A stretch of 64,000 bases of DNA, from the NCBI GenBank assembly GCA_016711295.1, contig JADJTE010000005.1, positions 310,001 through 374,000 of the forward strand, read 5' to 3'. This DNA comes from Sphingobacteriales bacterium (GTDB lineage: Bacteria > Bacteroidota > Bacteroidia > Chitinophagales > UBA2359). The position numbers were made by a program, and so were the translations under genes. The notes under the pieces are model-generated. The model was not told where the DNA came from and searched no databases. It saw only the letters and a program-made list of their open reading frames with translations. Shown here in pieces: positions 1 through 8,197 of this stretch (position 1 is its first letter; each line of letters opens with the position of its first letter).

Positions 1-2
1 CC

Positions 3-290
3 GTAACCGCTAAGGGCACCATCACCGACCAAGACGTAGCCGATTTGCTGCCCTTGCTGCATAGCACACGCCCTTGCGCTGCTGTGCAACTATCGGGGCA
101 AACAACGGCACCCGCCCAAATCCAATCGACCGAAGGCAACGAGGCTTATTGGCTCATCAAGGCATATAAGGACAAAAAAGCCTATCCGATACAAAAATTA
201 TCGGTCAAATGGGATGGCAATAGCGTAGAACTATATAATACGACCAGCGAAATAGAAAAATTAGAACAGTGGTGGCGGGACCGACAATAG
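3..290 (+). CDS. C-terminal fragment of an unidentified protein
   Basis: The frame is open from base 3, so this is the tail of a gene that starts before the window. It encodes about 95 residues and ends at a TAG codon. The visible part is hydrophilic, with a tryptophan/lysine-rich patch (YWLIKAYKDKKAY) and a final EQWWRDRQ, and has no membrane segment or recognised motif. It is convergent with the dgkA gene on the other strand, 9 bases away. I cannot assign a family from the tail alone. Confidence 0.55.
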   Translation, partial: VTAKGTITDQDVADLLPLLHSTRPCAAVQLSGQTTAPAQIQSTEGNEAYWLIKAYKDKKAYPIQKLSVKWDGNSVELYNTTSEIEKLEQWWRDRQ

Positions 291-299
291 ATACAATGG

Positions 300-683
300 C
301 TAAACCGCGAAAATGCGATATAATTTGGGCAAAAAAATGATAGCTCCTATAGCAGCAGCCCCGATAGCACTTGCTAATACCGCACCTGCGGCAATATCTT
401 TTATGCTACCTGCCCGCTTGTCGTAGTTAGGGCTGACCAAATCGGCCAATTGCTCAATGGCGGTATTCATCAATTCGGCAGACCATACGGCGGCAATGCA
501 AGCCGCTACCCAGCACCATTCGTTGGCAGAAAGTTGCAAAGTATAACCACCTAACAACACAAGTAATGCTGCTACACAATGGATTTGCATATTGCGCTCG
601 CGGCGCACGACTTGTGCTATACCACTAAGTGCATAAGAAAAACTTTTGAGCAAGTGCGATACCGCCCTTAACTGCGACAACAT
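300..683 (-). CDS. dgkA: Diacylglycerol/undecaprenol kinase family protein (DgkA)
   Basis: A 127-residue integral membrane kinase of the DgkA family, which phosphorylates diacylglycerol or undecaprenol with ATP to recycle membrane lipids. The length fits the family. The signature ExxNTAIE lies at residues 70-77, the KDxAAGAVL motif at about 95-103, and the conserved early glutamate at residue 30. Three hydrophobic segments are visible (about 34-50, 56-72 and 98-118). Its ATG follows the stop codon of the upstream winged-helix regulator after a single base (taa-c-atg), so the two genes are almost certainly co-transcribed and translationally coupled. Bacteroidota members are often undecaprenol kinases; the substrate cannot be decided from sequence alone. 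Confidence 0.9.
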   Translation of the reverse strand: MLSQLRAVSHLLKSFSYALSGIAQVVRRERNMQIHCVAALLVLLGGYTLQLSANEWCWVAACIAAVWSAELMNTAIEQLADLVSPNYDKRAGSIKDIAAGAVLASAIGAAAIGAIIFLPKLYRIFAV

Positions 684-684
684 G

Positions 685-983
685 TTACGATTGGGTGTTT
701 AACAATTCTTTTAAGGCTGTCATATAACGAGCAAAATTTTCCTTCCCTTTCTCGGTCACTTTATAAGCAGTATTAGGTCGTTTGCCTACAAATTGTTTGC
801 GTACTTCTATATAACCTCTTTTTCTAATGCGGTAGTATGGCTTGCTAAATTACCGTCTGTGATACCTAAGCGTTCTTTAAATGTATTGAAGTCTAACCAC
901 TCATGTACCAACAGCAAAGCCATGATACCTATTCTAACACGACTTTCAAAAGCCTTGTCCATTTGTTTTAAAATCTCTTTCAT
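685..983 (-). CDS. Winged-helix transcriptional regulator (frameshifted)
   Basis: A small regulator of about 98 residues with a MarR/HTH_27-like winged helix. The first part (from MKEILKQMDKAF) contains the recognition-helix region LGITDGNLASHTTALEK. The frame then breaks in an A5 run at about 820-824. Adding one A restores KRGYIEVRKQF and a C-terminal helix that ends one base before the dgkA start. The ATG at 983 is preferred over an upstream start because the extra residues are proline-rich and fall in a G8 run. The usual length of this family is 95-105 residues, so the restored gene is complete. The break is probably a sequencing indel. The target is unknown; the coupling to dgkA suggests local regulation. 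Confidence 0.75.
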
Positions 984-1205
984 GGGGATAGTGGGGGGGG
1001 GATGAAGTGGCAAAATTACATAACTTTGTGGCTGAATGGTACAATATGAGTGCTAATATTTAGCTTTTTCATAAAACTTTGACCTTGACGTGTTATAATG
1101 CCAAACTCATATAGACGCAATAGCTATATGCCCGTAGGGTTGCATCTAACGGGCAGAAGAATAGCGTATATTTACCGACGAGAAAAGAACCGATACTAAC
1201 CCTAA

Positions 1206-1703
1206 TCAATGGCGTGACGAGGTGCTCCGCCCATAAACAGGGTGGTTGGCATTGGGGCGTTGCCAAACCGTAGTAGTACCCCAAAACGGAAAACCCACAT
1301 AGCTGCGAATATATAGCAAATCGGATTGGTCTTCGTTGAGCCACATTTGGCAACTATAAGTGCGCTCGCGTTGGTGGTCGTAGAACGTGCCGTTTTCCCA
1401 CATTTTGTTGGTAGCACTATACATAAAATTGGCGAGCATGGTAGCACCTTGTAGTGGCTGCACGCTGCTTGCTGGGCTTTCTTGGCTTGCTGTGCTAACC
1501 TTGGCGATGGTTTGCCCTGTTTGTTGCCAAGCAATTTTACCGTTATAGCTATCGCCTTCGCGGTAAATTTCCAAGACGATATGTTGCTCGTCATTGACCC
1601 ATTTGCCCAATATTTGGTTGTCTTGCGCCCAAGCGGTAGTACTAATGCTTAACCCCAACCAAAGGAAAAGCCGATAAAAAGAGATAGGTAAAGTTTGAAC
1701 CAT
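1206..1703 (-). CDS. Secreted DUF2147 family protein
   Basis: A 165-residue exported protein. It begins with a signal peptide (hydrophobic core about residues 9-25, cleavage near AWAQ). The mature part starts DNQILGKWVNDEQH, matching the 'GxW' lipocalin-like opening of DUF2147 proteins, and later has YNGKIAW and a final WQRP segment. The function of DUF2147 is not established; it is a periplasmic or outer-surface beta-barrel-like fold. Upstream to about 1780 there are only 77 bases, and the next gene is OsmC on the same strand, so they may share a transcript. Confidence 0.75.
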   Translation of the reverse strand: MVQTLPISFYRLFLWLGLSISTTAWAQDNQILGKWVNDEQHIVLEIYREGDSYNGKIAWQQTGQTIAKVSTASQESPASSVQPLQGATMLANFMYSATNKMWENGTFYDHQRERTYSCQMWLNEDQSDLLYIRSYVGFPFWGTTTVWQRPNANHPVYGRSTSSRH

Positions 1704-1780
1704 GCAAAAACAGGAGAAATGAGGTAATAAAAGTGCTTCTGAATGGGATAGTTATGGGGTATCGGGGTGGGGGAGCGGGA

Positions 1781-2182
1781 TTAGGCGTAGTTAAACGTTA
1801 TCAATTGCAGGATAGACGCTTCCAAGCTAAGTGCTACGGGGCAGGTACGCGCTGCATTTTCGAGCAGTTGGCGGTGGCGTGGGTCGATGTGGGCAGGTAG
1901 CGAGAACACGAGTTCGACGGCGGCAATTTTGCGCGGTTGTTGCTGCATTTGTTTGGTCACGGCTATACGTGTGCCACGTAGGTCAATATCGTGGCGTTGG
2001 GCAACGATGCCCATAATGGTCATCATGCACGCACCCAAGGCGGTAGCTACCAAGTCGGTAGGCGAAAAAGCTTCGCCTTTGCCCATATTATCAGTTGGGG
2101 CATCGGTGATGACGATTTCGCCCGATGCCGTGTGCATGGCTTCGGTGCGGAGTTCGCCGCGATAAACAATTTCGGAGGTCAT
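1781..2182 (-). CDS. OsmC family protein
   Basis: A 133-residue OsmC-like protein. These small proteins reduce organic or lipid hydroperoxides with a pair of cysteines. The two redox cysteines are visible at residue 52 (in LGACMMT) and residue 114 (in RTCPVA), with the conserved SPTDLVATALGAC segment at 40-52. Length and motif spacing fit the YhfA/OsmC-like subgroup. The gene has an AT-rich upstream region (2183-2417), in which no clear promoter was identified. Confidence 0.87.
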   Translation of the reverse strand: MTSEIVYRGELRTEAMHTASGEIVITDAPTDNMGKGEAFSPTDLVATALGACMMTIMGIVAQRHDIDLRGTRIAVTKQMQQQPRKIAAVELVFSLPAHIDPRHRQLLENAARTCPVALSLEASILQLITFNYA

Positions 2183-2417
2183 GGCAGAAAAGTGCGGTGC
2201 GAGTGCTTAGAGAAGGCGAATTGAAGCAATCAATTGGCAAATAGGGCACAAAAATAGCTTATTATGGTGTTATCTTGTATCTATTCTGTCGATTTTTTTG
2301 TCGTTTTGATTTTATAATAGCAATTTATTGTAATATGTTTTTTTATTAATTTGTATGTAATTAATAAAATATTTATTTGTAATAAACAAATATTTTGAAA
2401 ATATACAAATCTGCAAG

Positions 2418-3439
2418 CTATATTTTCCAGCTCATCAGCCCGATATGCGTGAATGTAAAGGGGTGCAATTCGCCTTTAAACGCTTGCAAAGCCTGTATGA
2501 CTCGATATCGCGCCGTGCCCGGTACATAAAACATCATAAAACCGCCGCCACCTGCACCTGAAATCTTGCCGCCCGTAGCACCTGCCCGCTTTGCCGTTTC
2601 GTAAATAGTATCTATTTCGGGATTGCTAATGCCCGCGCCATTTGTTTTTTGTGATACCAGCCAAAATCCAAAATTTCACCTATTGCGTCCAATTTGCCCC
2701 TTAGCAAGGCTTCTTTCATCATTACGGCTTGTTCTTTGAGTTTGTGTGCTGCTTCTAAGGGCTTTTCGGCTTTGTGTGAAAAATTATCGGCTTGTTTTTC
2801 GATAATTGTTGCCGACAAACGGCTGGTGCCTGTATAATAAAGCAATAAATTGAACTCTAATTCGTGCACATAGCGGGCTTTTATCCGTAGCGGATTGACA
2901 ATTACTTTGTCCTTGTCATAAAACTCCATAAAATTGAAGCCTCCAAATGTAGCGGCATATTGGTCTTGTTTGCCGCCTGCCATATTCAAATCGATGCGTT
3001 CTATTTGATAGGCTAAATGGGCTATGTCGTATTCGCCCAAGGGCAGCGACAGCCATTCGACAAAAGCCCCCAGCATCGCCACTGTAATGGTAGACGACGT
3101 GCCCATGCCCGACCCTTTCGGGGCATCGACAAAGGTAGTGAGCCGAAACGAGAGCGGAGGCAAGCCATACAACTGAACAATGCGGTTATAAATACCGCAA
3201 AACAAACTCAATTCGCTGTGAATGGGCAATTCAGTCGCCGAATCGAACTCGGCATAGCAATTGATGTCTACGGCATCGAAGATGATTTTGCCGTTATACA
3301 ATGGTTCTATGGTAGCATAGGCATACATGCTAACGGTGGCATTCAGAATAGCACCGCCGTAAATATCCGAATACGGACTAACATCGGTGCCGCCGCCTGC
3401 CATACCGATACGCAAAGGTGCTTTGGCGCGAATAATCAT
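2418..3439 (-). CDS. hddA: GHMP sugar kinase, D-glycero-D-manno-heptose 7-phosphate kinase-like (frameshifted)
   Basis: A GHMP-superfamily kinase of about 339 residues when restored. It opens with the substrate motif PLRIGMAGGGTDV (8-20) and has the ATP loop PKGSGMGTSST (107-117). The C-terminal motif GGKISGAGGGGFMMF lies beyond a frame break at about 2625-2632, in a GGG run; one extra base gives ISNPEIDTIYETAK and then the glycine-rich end. HddA phosphorylates heptose 7-phosphate at C1 in the GDP-heptose pathway for surface polysaccharide; related fucokinase-type enzymes share the fold. No other heptose gene is adjacent. The break is probably a sequencing error. Confidence 0.8.
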
Positions 3440-3572
3440 ATAATAAACAAATGGAACGATGGTAAGAGCGCAAACAAGACAGACTAAGCAAGCACTTCAA
3501 GCATCTACGAGTGTTTAAAGTGCTTGGCAGAGCCTAATTTTTTTGGAAATGCGCCTTTGGGCAAAGTGTGGT

Positions 3573-4631
3573 CTATGCAATTGTTACATCAGGACACAAG
3601 TATACGTCTTGTATGGCGTTCAAGATGTTTATGCCTTCTTTCATAGGGCGTTGGAATGCTTTGCGCCCCGAAATCAAGCCCATGCCACCCGCACGTTTGT
3701 TTACGACAGCAGTAGTAACGGCTTCTGATAAGTCAGACGCACCACTCGAAGCACCACCCGAATTGATTAGACCTACGCGACCCATATAGCAATTAGCTAC
3801 TTGATAGCGGCACAAATCAATGGGGTGTTCGCTGCACAATTCGCTATATACTTTGGCGTGAGTTTTGCCAAATTTGAGGGCGTTATAGCCGCCGTTGTTC
3901 GTAGGTTGTTTTCGTTTGATGATGTCGGCTTGTATGGTTACGCCCAAGTGGTTGGCTTGTCCCGTGAGGTCTGCCGATTCGTGATAATCAACACCACCCG
4001 TTTTGAAAGCCGAATTGCGCGTATAGCACCACAAAATGGTAGTCATGCCCAATTCGTGTGCCAATTCAAATGCTTCGGATACCTCTTGCAACTGGCGGGT
4101 TGCTTCGTCGGAGCCGAAATAGATAGTGGCACCTACGGCTACTGCACCCATATTCCAAGCATCGCGGACAGAGCCGTACATCACTTGGTCGAATTTGTTG
4201 GGGTAGGTAAGCAATTCGTTGTGGTTGATTTTTACGATAAAAGGAATTTTGTGGGCATAGCGGCGCGATACAGCCGCCAATACGCCAAAAGTACTGGCTA
4301 CGGCACTACAACCACCATCGATGGCGAGGCGGACGATATTTTCGGGGTCAAAATAGATAGGGTTGGGTGCAAATGATGCCCCCGCGCTATGCTCGATGCC
4401 TTGGTCGACGGGCAAAATAGACACATAGCCCGTACCTGCCAAACGACCGTGCTGCAAGATAGATTGCAGGCTGCGCAAGGTTTGGTTGCTGCGGTTAGTC
4501 TGCGACCATACTTGGTCTATGCAGTGGCTGCTTGGCAAGTGTAGGTGTTCGGCATTGATAGTTTGGCTGTGGTGTTCCAAGTAATAAGCCGCTTTGTCGC
4601 CTAATAAAGTTTCGATTTGATTGATGTTCAT
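3573..4631 (-). CDS. fbaB: Class I fructose-bisphosphate aldolase (DhnA type)
   Basis: A 352-residue DhnA-type class I aldolase, a cytosolic glycolytic and gluconeogenic enzyme that splits fructose 1,6-bisphosphate through a lysine Schiff base. The motif LPVDQGIEHS (73-82) is typical of FbaB. The expected Schiff-base lysine lies in ADIIKRK, about residue 239, and GGxSSG-like phosphate-binding residues follow near the C-terminus (INSGGASSGASD). Length matches bacterial FbaB. The frame is intact and the start is the first ATG after a non-coding AT-rich stretch. Confidence 0.92.
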   Translation of the reverse strand: MNINQIETLLGDKAAYYLEHHSQTINAEHLHLPSSHCIDQVWSQTNRSNQTLRSLQSILQHGRLAGTGYVSILPVDQGIEHSAGASFAPNPIYFDPENIVRLAIDGGCSAVASTFGVLAAVSRRYAHKIPFIVKINHNELLTYPNKFDQVMYGSVRDAWNMGAVAVGATIYFGSDEATRQLQEVSEAFELAHELGMTTILWCYTRNSAFKTGGVDYHESADLTGQANHLGVTIQADIIKRKQPTNNGGYNALKFGKTHAKVYSELCSEHPIDLCRYQVANCYMGRVGLINSGGASSGASDLSEAVTTAVVNKRAGGMGLISGRKAFQRPMKEGINILNAIQDVYLCPDVTIA

Positions 4632-4931
4632 AAATATTATATATTATATGTTAACGTATTCGTTGGGGCGAATCAATATTCGCCCAATATTCGCCCATCT
4701 TGGAAAGAGGACGATTCGCTATTTTAAAAACCCGCTTCGCCCGCTTTTAAAAGAAAACGTACTCAGATTATCTACCGCCCGCTCTGCTACGGCAGCCCGA
4801 TTTTGCGCCCGCAAAGGTACGCTTTTTTTCGGCATTTTGTATCCGCTGCCGTCACAAAGGCGCGAAGCACGCAAAATATAAAGTTTCAATTTTTTTGAAA
4901 CTTTTTGAAACTTTGTACCACTAAAAATTGT

Positions 4932-4939
4932 TACCTTTG
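4932..4939 (+). promoter_or_regulatory. Candidate -7 box (TACCTTTG) upstream of mqnC
   Basis: TACCTTTG matches the Bacteroidota -7 consensus TAnnTTTG. No well-spaced -33 TTG is visible: the nearest TTTG leaves only 16 bases. The box is about 320 bases from the mqnC start, and the whole distance is filled by two tandem MITE copies, so it could be the original mqnC promoter pushed upstream. Inference only. Confidence 0.4.
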
Positions 4940-4966
4940 CAACTGCGTAGATAAGAACCCTATTTG

Positions 4967-5079
4967 GTAACTATTTAGCCTTGTCAGGGGAACTAATCGA
5001 ATATGCAACAATGTCGGGCATTATCGGATAGACATAGCCCATTAACCCATACCCAAAACCCTATACCCTAAATAGTTAC
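4967..5079. mobile_element. MITE family A, copy 1 (113 bp)
   Basis: A 113-base element with 12-base perfect terminal inverted repeats, GTAACTATTTAG and CTAAATAGTTAC. It is flanked on both sides by the direct repeat CCTATTTG (4959-4966 and 5080-5087), the signature of an 8-base target-site duplication. It has no coding capacity, so it would have been moved in trans. The inner sequence (GAACTAATCGAATATGCA, then AACCCATACCCAAAACC) recurs in the other copies in this window. Confidence 0.85.
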
Positions 5080-5087
5080 CCTATTTG

Positions 5088-5200
5088 GTAACTATTTAGC
5101 CTTGTCGGGGGAACTAATCGAATATGCAACAATGTCGGGCATTATCGGATAGACATAGCCCATTAACCCATACCCAAAACCCTATACCCTAAATAGTTAC
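5088..5200. mobile_element. MITE family A, copy 2 (tandem)
   Basis: Nearly identical to copy 1: the only clear difference is CTTGTCGGGGG against CTTGTCAGGGG. It follows directly after the shared CCTATTTG and is itself followed by a third CCTATTTG (5201-5208). The pair therefore forms a tandem array with a 121-base period, produced either by a second insertion into the same target or by unequal duplication. Confidence 0.85.
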
Positions 5201-5257
5201 CCTATTTGCATACAAAAGTTGTCAATTATATACGAGCAATAGACCCTCATAATAGTC

Positions 5258-6406
5258 ATGAACAGCAATAATACCAACGACCTTTTGCACAAAGCCATAC
5301 AAGGACAAGACCTCAGTGTAGCCGAAGGCGAATACTTATTTGAACACGCTGCTACTGCCGAACTGATGTATGTAGGCAATAGCCTACGGCAAGCCCAAAA
5401 ACGCGATACCAACGGCATCGTCACGTGGCAAATAGACCGCAACGTGAACACCACCAATGTTTGTGTGGCTAATTGTAAGTTTTGCAACTTCTTTGTGCCG
5501 CCAAGCACCAAATATGCCGACCGCGCCTATATTACGGATTTGGAAACATATAAGCAAAAAATAGCCGAAACCATACGCTATGGCGGCGACCAATTGCTGC
5601 TACAAGGCGGGCACCACCCCGATTTGGGCTTGTCGTTTTATGCCAATCTGTTCCGAGATTTGAAGGAGATGTACCCCAATATCAAATTACACGCCCTCGG
5701 ACCTCCCGAAATTGCCCATATTGCGCAGTTGGAGCAGTGCAGCTATAAGGAAGTATTGACCGAACTCAAAAGCGCGGGTATGGATTCGCTGCCGGGCGCG
5801 GGTGCCGAGATTCTGAGCGACCGCGTGCGCCGCCTCATCGCACAAGGCAAATGCACCACCCAACAATGGCTCGATGTGATGCGAGCAGCCCACCAATTGC
5901 GCCTCACTACGTCGGGGACGATGATGTTTGGGCATATCGAAACCATCACAGAACGCATGCAGCACCTCGTACATTTGCGAACGGTGCAGTACGAAAAACC
6001 CGCCGATGCCAAAGGTTTTCTTGCCTTTATCCCTTGGCCCTACCAAGACGAAGGCACTACCTTACGGCGCATCAAGCAAGTGCGCAACAACGTAACGGGC
6101 GACGAGTATGTGCGTATGATTGCCATTAGCCGAATTATGTTGCCCAATATACCTAATATACAAGCATCGTGGCTGACCGTAGGCAAACAGATAGCGCAAA
6201 TAAGCCTACACGCAGGGGCTAACGACTTCGGCTCGATTATGATAGAGGAAAACGTAGTGTCGGCAGCGGGCGCACCGCATAGATTTACAGCTAATAGCAT
6301 ACAACAAGCCATCCGCGAAGCGGGTTTTGTGCCGCAATTGCGCAATCAACAGTATGATTTTAGGGAGATACCCGCCGCTATCGAAGAGCAAGTGGTGAAT
6401 TACTAA
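5258..6406 (+). CDS. mqnC: Cyclic dehypoxanthinyl futalosine synthase (radical SAM)
   Basis: A 382-residue radical SAM enzyme of the futalosine menaquinone pathway. MqnC cyclises dehypoxanthine futalosine. The 4Fe-4S cluster motif CxxxCxxC is at residues 69-76 (CVANCKFC). LLQGGHHPDLGL, TSGTMMFGHIET and SWLTVGKQIAQISL are hallmark MqnC segments, which separate it from the paralogue MqnE. Length is normal for the family and the frame is intact. It stands alone on the plus strand between MITE insertions, with a bidirectional hairpin terminator downstream at 6631-6661. Its presence implies that the organism makes menaquinone through futalosine rather than the classical Men pathway. Confidence 0.93.
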   Translation: MNSNNTNDLLHKAIQGQDLSVAEGEYLFEHAATAELMYVGNSLRQAQKRDTNGIVTWQIDRNVNTTNVCVANCKFCNFFVPPSTKYADRAYITDLETYKQKIAETIRYGGDQLLLQGGHHPDLGLSFYANLFRDLKEMYPNIKLHALGPPEIAHIAQLEQCSYKEVLTELKSAGMDSLPGAGAEILSDRVRRLIAQGKCTTQQWLDVMRAAHQLRLTTSGTMMFGHIETITERMQHLVHLRTVQYEKPADAKGFLAFIPWPYQDEGTTLRRIKQVRNNVTGDEYVRMIAISRIMLPNIPNIQASWLTVGKQIAQISLHAGANDFGSIMIEENVVSAAGAPHRFTANSIQQAIREAGFVPQLRNQQYDFREIPAAIEEQVVNY

Positions 6407-6452
6407 CTGATGTTGGGAAGTGATGACTCTGCCTAACATCGCAGATAACAAC

Positions 6453-6599
6453 AATTTTCGGTATTAAAATTTAACAATTCGTATCCTGCTAATAACAAGC
6501 GAGTTATAAAATTGTAAATTTTTTATACAATTTTATCAATAAAATCAGATAGCTCATTTTCATCGTATTATATAGCGTAAATTATTTAAATCGAAAATT
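6453..6599. repeat. Intergenic repeat family C, copy 1
   Basis: A 147-base AT-rich block whose ends are inverted (AATTTTCG at 6453-6460, CGAAAATT at 6592-6599). Its first 35 bases are almost identical to those of the block at 9641-9778 (AATTTTCGGTATTAAAATTT, then AACAATTC), and both end in TTATTTAA. The middle diverges. It may be a second small mobile or structural repeat. No target duplication was identified. Confidence 0.6.
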
Positions 6600-6630
6600 A
6601 CTGGTTTTTTTCAGTACGCTCTAAATAAAA

Positions 6631-6661
6631 AACCTCCTTGCCAATATCGGGCGAGGAGGTT
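6631..6661. terminator. Hairpin terminator between mqnC and the SusE/F-like gene
   Basis: AACCTCCTTGCC (6631-6642) pairs over 12 positions, one of them T-G, with GGCGAGGAGGTT (6650-6661); the loop is 7 bases. An A-run precedes it, which gives a U-run for minus-strand transcripts. The plus-strand T-run is interrupted by MITE copy 3, which splits GGAGGTTTTTATT after the third T. The site lies between convergent genes, so it was originally a bidirectional terminator. Confidence 0.75.
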
Positions 6662-6662
6662 T

Positions 6663-6748
6663 GTAACTATTATGCAGCGATGTCAGGCATTATTAGATAA
6701 GTATTGCTCTTTACCCCATACCCAAAACCCTATACCCTAAATAGTTAC
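6663..6748. mobile_element. MITE family A, copy 3, inserted in the terminator
   Basis: An 86-base shortened copy, from GTAACTAT to CTAAATAGTTAC, containing ATGCAGCGATGTCAGGCATT and CCCATACCCAAAACCCTATA like the other copies. It is flanked by the perfect 8-base direct repeat GGAGGTTT (6655-6662 and 6749-6756). The duplicated target is the 3' arm of the terminator stem. Confidence 0.85.
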
Positions 6749-6783
6749 GGAGGTTTTTATTATTAAACGACAATTAGGAGATA

Positions 6784-7647
6784 TTAATCGCAGCGCAAGG
6801 CATAGCTGAATGTGCCGTCGACGGCATCATTGCTGTTCACAAATCCGCCTTTTACTACGTTTACGCGCATTTCGACAATACCTACACCGTCGGGTACCTC
6901 AAACAAGACATTTGGGATGAATGAATAAGAAAAAATGCGATTTTCGGCATCTAAGGTCATTTTGGTTTTGTCGGTATCGTCAGAAGCAGCCACATTGAGC
7001 GATGTTTTGTAGGCTACGCCGTCGGTGCCTGTGGCGCGTATAAACAAATAGGCATCGGTGATATTTTGCATGGTTTCTTTGAGTTCCAATTTGTTGTCAT
7101 AGATGACCGTGAACATATCGTCGGAGCGAGTTTGGAGTGTGTCGTTTTGTCCGTAATCGGTGATATAAGCTGCGGGGAACGAATAAATCTTGCGCACGGG
7201 GTTAGCAGGGCGTTCTACGGCTATTTCCAAGTCTTCGGTTTTAAATTCGGCTTCCGCAAGAGCCGCCTGCGCCACCGTCTTTGAGTTTTGCCAAGCACAA
7301 GATTTTTTTATTGTTAAAATATCGTCGGCTGTTTTGCCGTATAGTTCGGTGGGTACAAATTTGTAAGACCATACATCGCCTTCGCCCTTAGTCATTGCCA
7401 TAGCTTCGCTGGAGCTATTCCAGGAGCCATTGCCGCCCACGCCTACGGGGTCGGCAGGCGACCAAGTCCATAGATATACTTGTTCGGTAGTGCCTACCAA
7501 TTTTTGACAATCGCAAGCGGCTATATTTATGAATAGGGTGACGGAGTCTTCGGGGTCTATGGGGTCGGGTTCGAGCCATGCCTTTTGGGCGGTGGCGGTT
7601 TGCCAAGTAGCCAATAATGTTATTATGATGGATAATATATATTTCAT
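6784..7647 (-). CDS. Secreted SusE/SusF-like surface protein of the SusCD locus
   Basis: A 287-residue exported protein with a signal peptide (residues 1-20, cleavage near TATAQK). It contains two similar segments that each lead from a charged stretch to a YKFVPTELYG or YSFIPNVLFE motif (about 95-105 and 245-255), suggesting two repeated beta-sandwich domains like the glycan-binding modules in SusE/SusF proteins. It is the last gene of the minus-strand cluster susC, susD, lipoprotein, this gene, so a role in binding the substrate of the SusCD transporter is likely. The substrate is unknown. No lipobox is seen. Confidence 0.55.
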   Translation of the reverse strand: MKYILSIIITLLATWQTATAQKAWLEPDPIDPEDSVTLFINIAACDCQKLVGTTEQVYLWTWSPADPVGVGGNGSWNSSSEAMAMTKGEGDVWSYKFVPTELYGKTADDILTIKKSCAWQNSKTVAQAALAEAEFKTEDLEIAVERPANPVRKIYSFPAAYITDYGQNDTLQTRSDDMFTVIYDNKLELKETMQNITDAYLFIRATGTDGVAYKTSLNVAASDDTDKTKMTLDAENRIFSYSFIPNVLFEVPDGVGIVEMRVNVVKGGFVNSNDAVDGTFSYALRCD

Positions 7648-7665
7648 AGGTCAAGATTGATGGTT

Positions 7666-8170
7666 TTATTGTCGTTCAAAAATATAGACATAACCCAAAG
7701 TAGGGGTAGCTTGTGGTACGCCGTTGTCGTCGGGGATATTGCAATAACGCTGTACGCCCACTTTCAAGTAAGAATCAATTTCGCGGGTAAGACAAGTATA
7801 GCGATAGTTCGGAGTTTATGCCGTTAGCACTGATATTGATGAGCGTGGGGTAATCGTTGTTATTAAACGCCCAAGTGCCCGATTATGCACCCAAATAGTT
7901 GAGCGAGCTGCCCGCATTGAGCGAGTAGTTGCCATCTGTTGTAAAACTCACGGTCATAGGATTGGCACCTATGGCGAGGGTGGTGATGTCGCGCTCGCGG
8001 CGTTCGGGTATTTTGGTTAAAAAATCGACTTGGACAATTTGTGTCAATCTCCAAGTATCGCTGATGCCGACTACTTTGCTGAGGGGTGGGTCGAGTACCA
8101 AATCTTGTGTTTCTTGGCATGACGACAGGCTTGCTAAGAATATAAAGAGGCAAAAAGGCAAATATTTCAT
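7666..8170 (-). pseudogene. Small lipoprotein of the SusCD locus (broken)
   Basis: From the ATG at 8170 the product begins MKYLPFCLFIFLASLSSC, a signal peptide ending in a lipobox with the cysteine at about residue 18. The frame runs to a TAA at about 7885, just after SLNYLGA. The same frame reads on as SGTWAFNNNDYPTLINIS for about 30 residues, then needs one shift to give REIDSYLKVGVQRYC and a stop at 7666. The restored protein is about 167 residues and resembles small lipocalin-like lipoproteins beside SusD genes. Two separate lesions, one a clean stop, make it either a true pseudogene or a double sequencing error. Confidence 0.55.
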
Positions 8171-8197
8171 GTAAAGCAAAGGTTTAAAGGTGATAGT

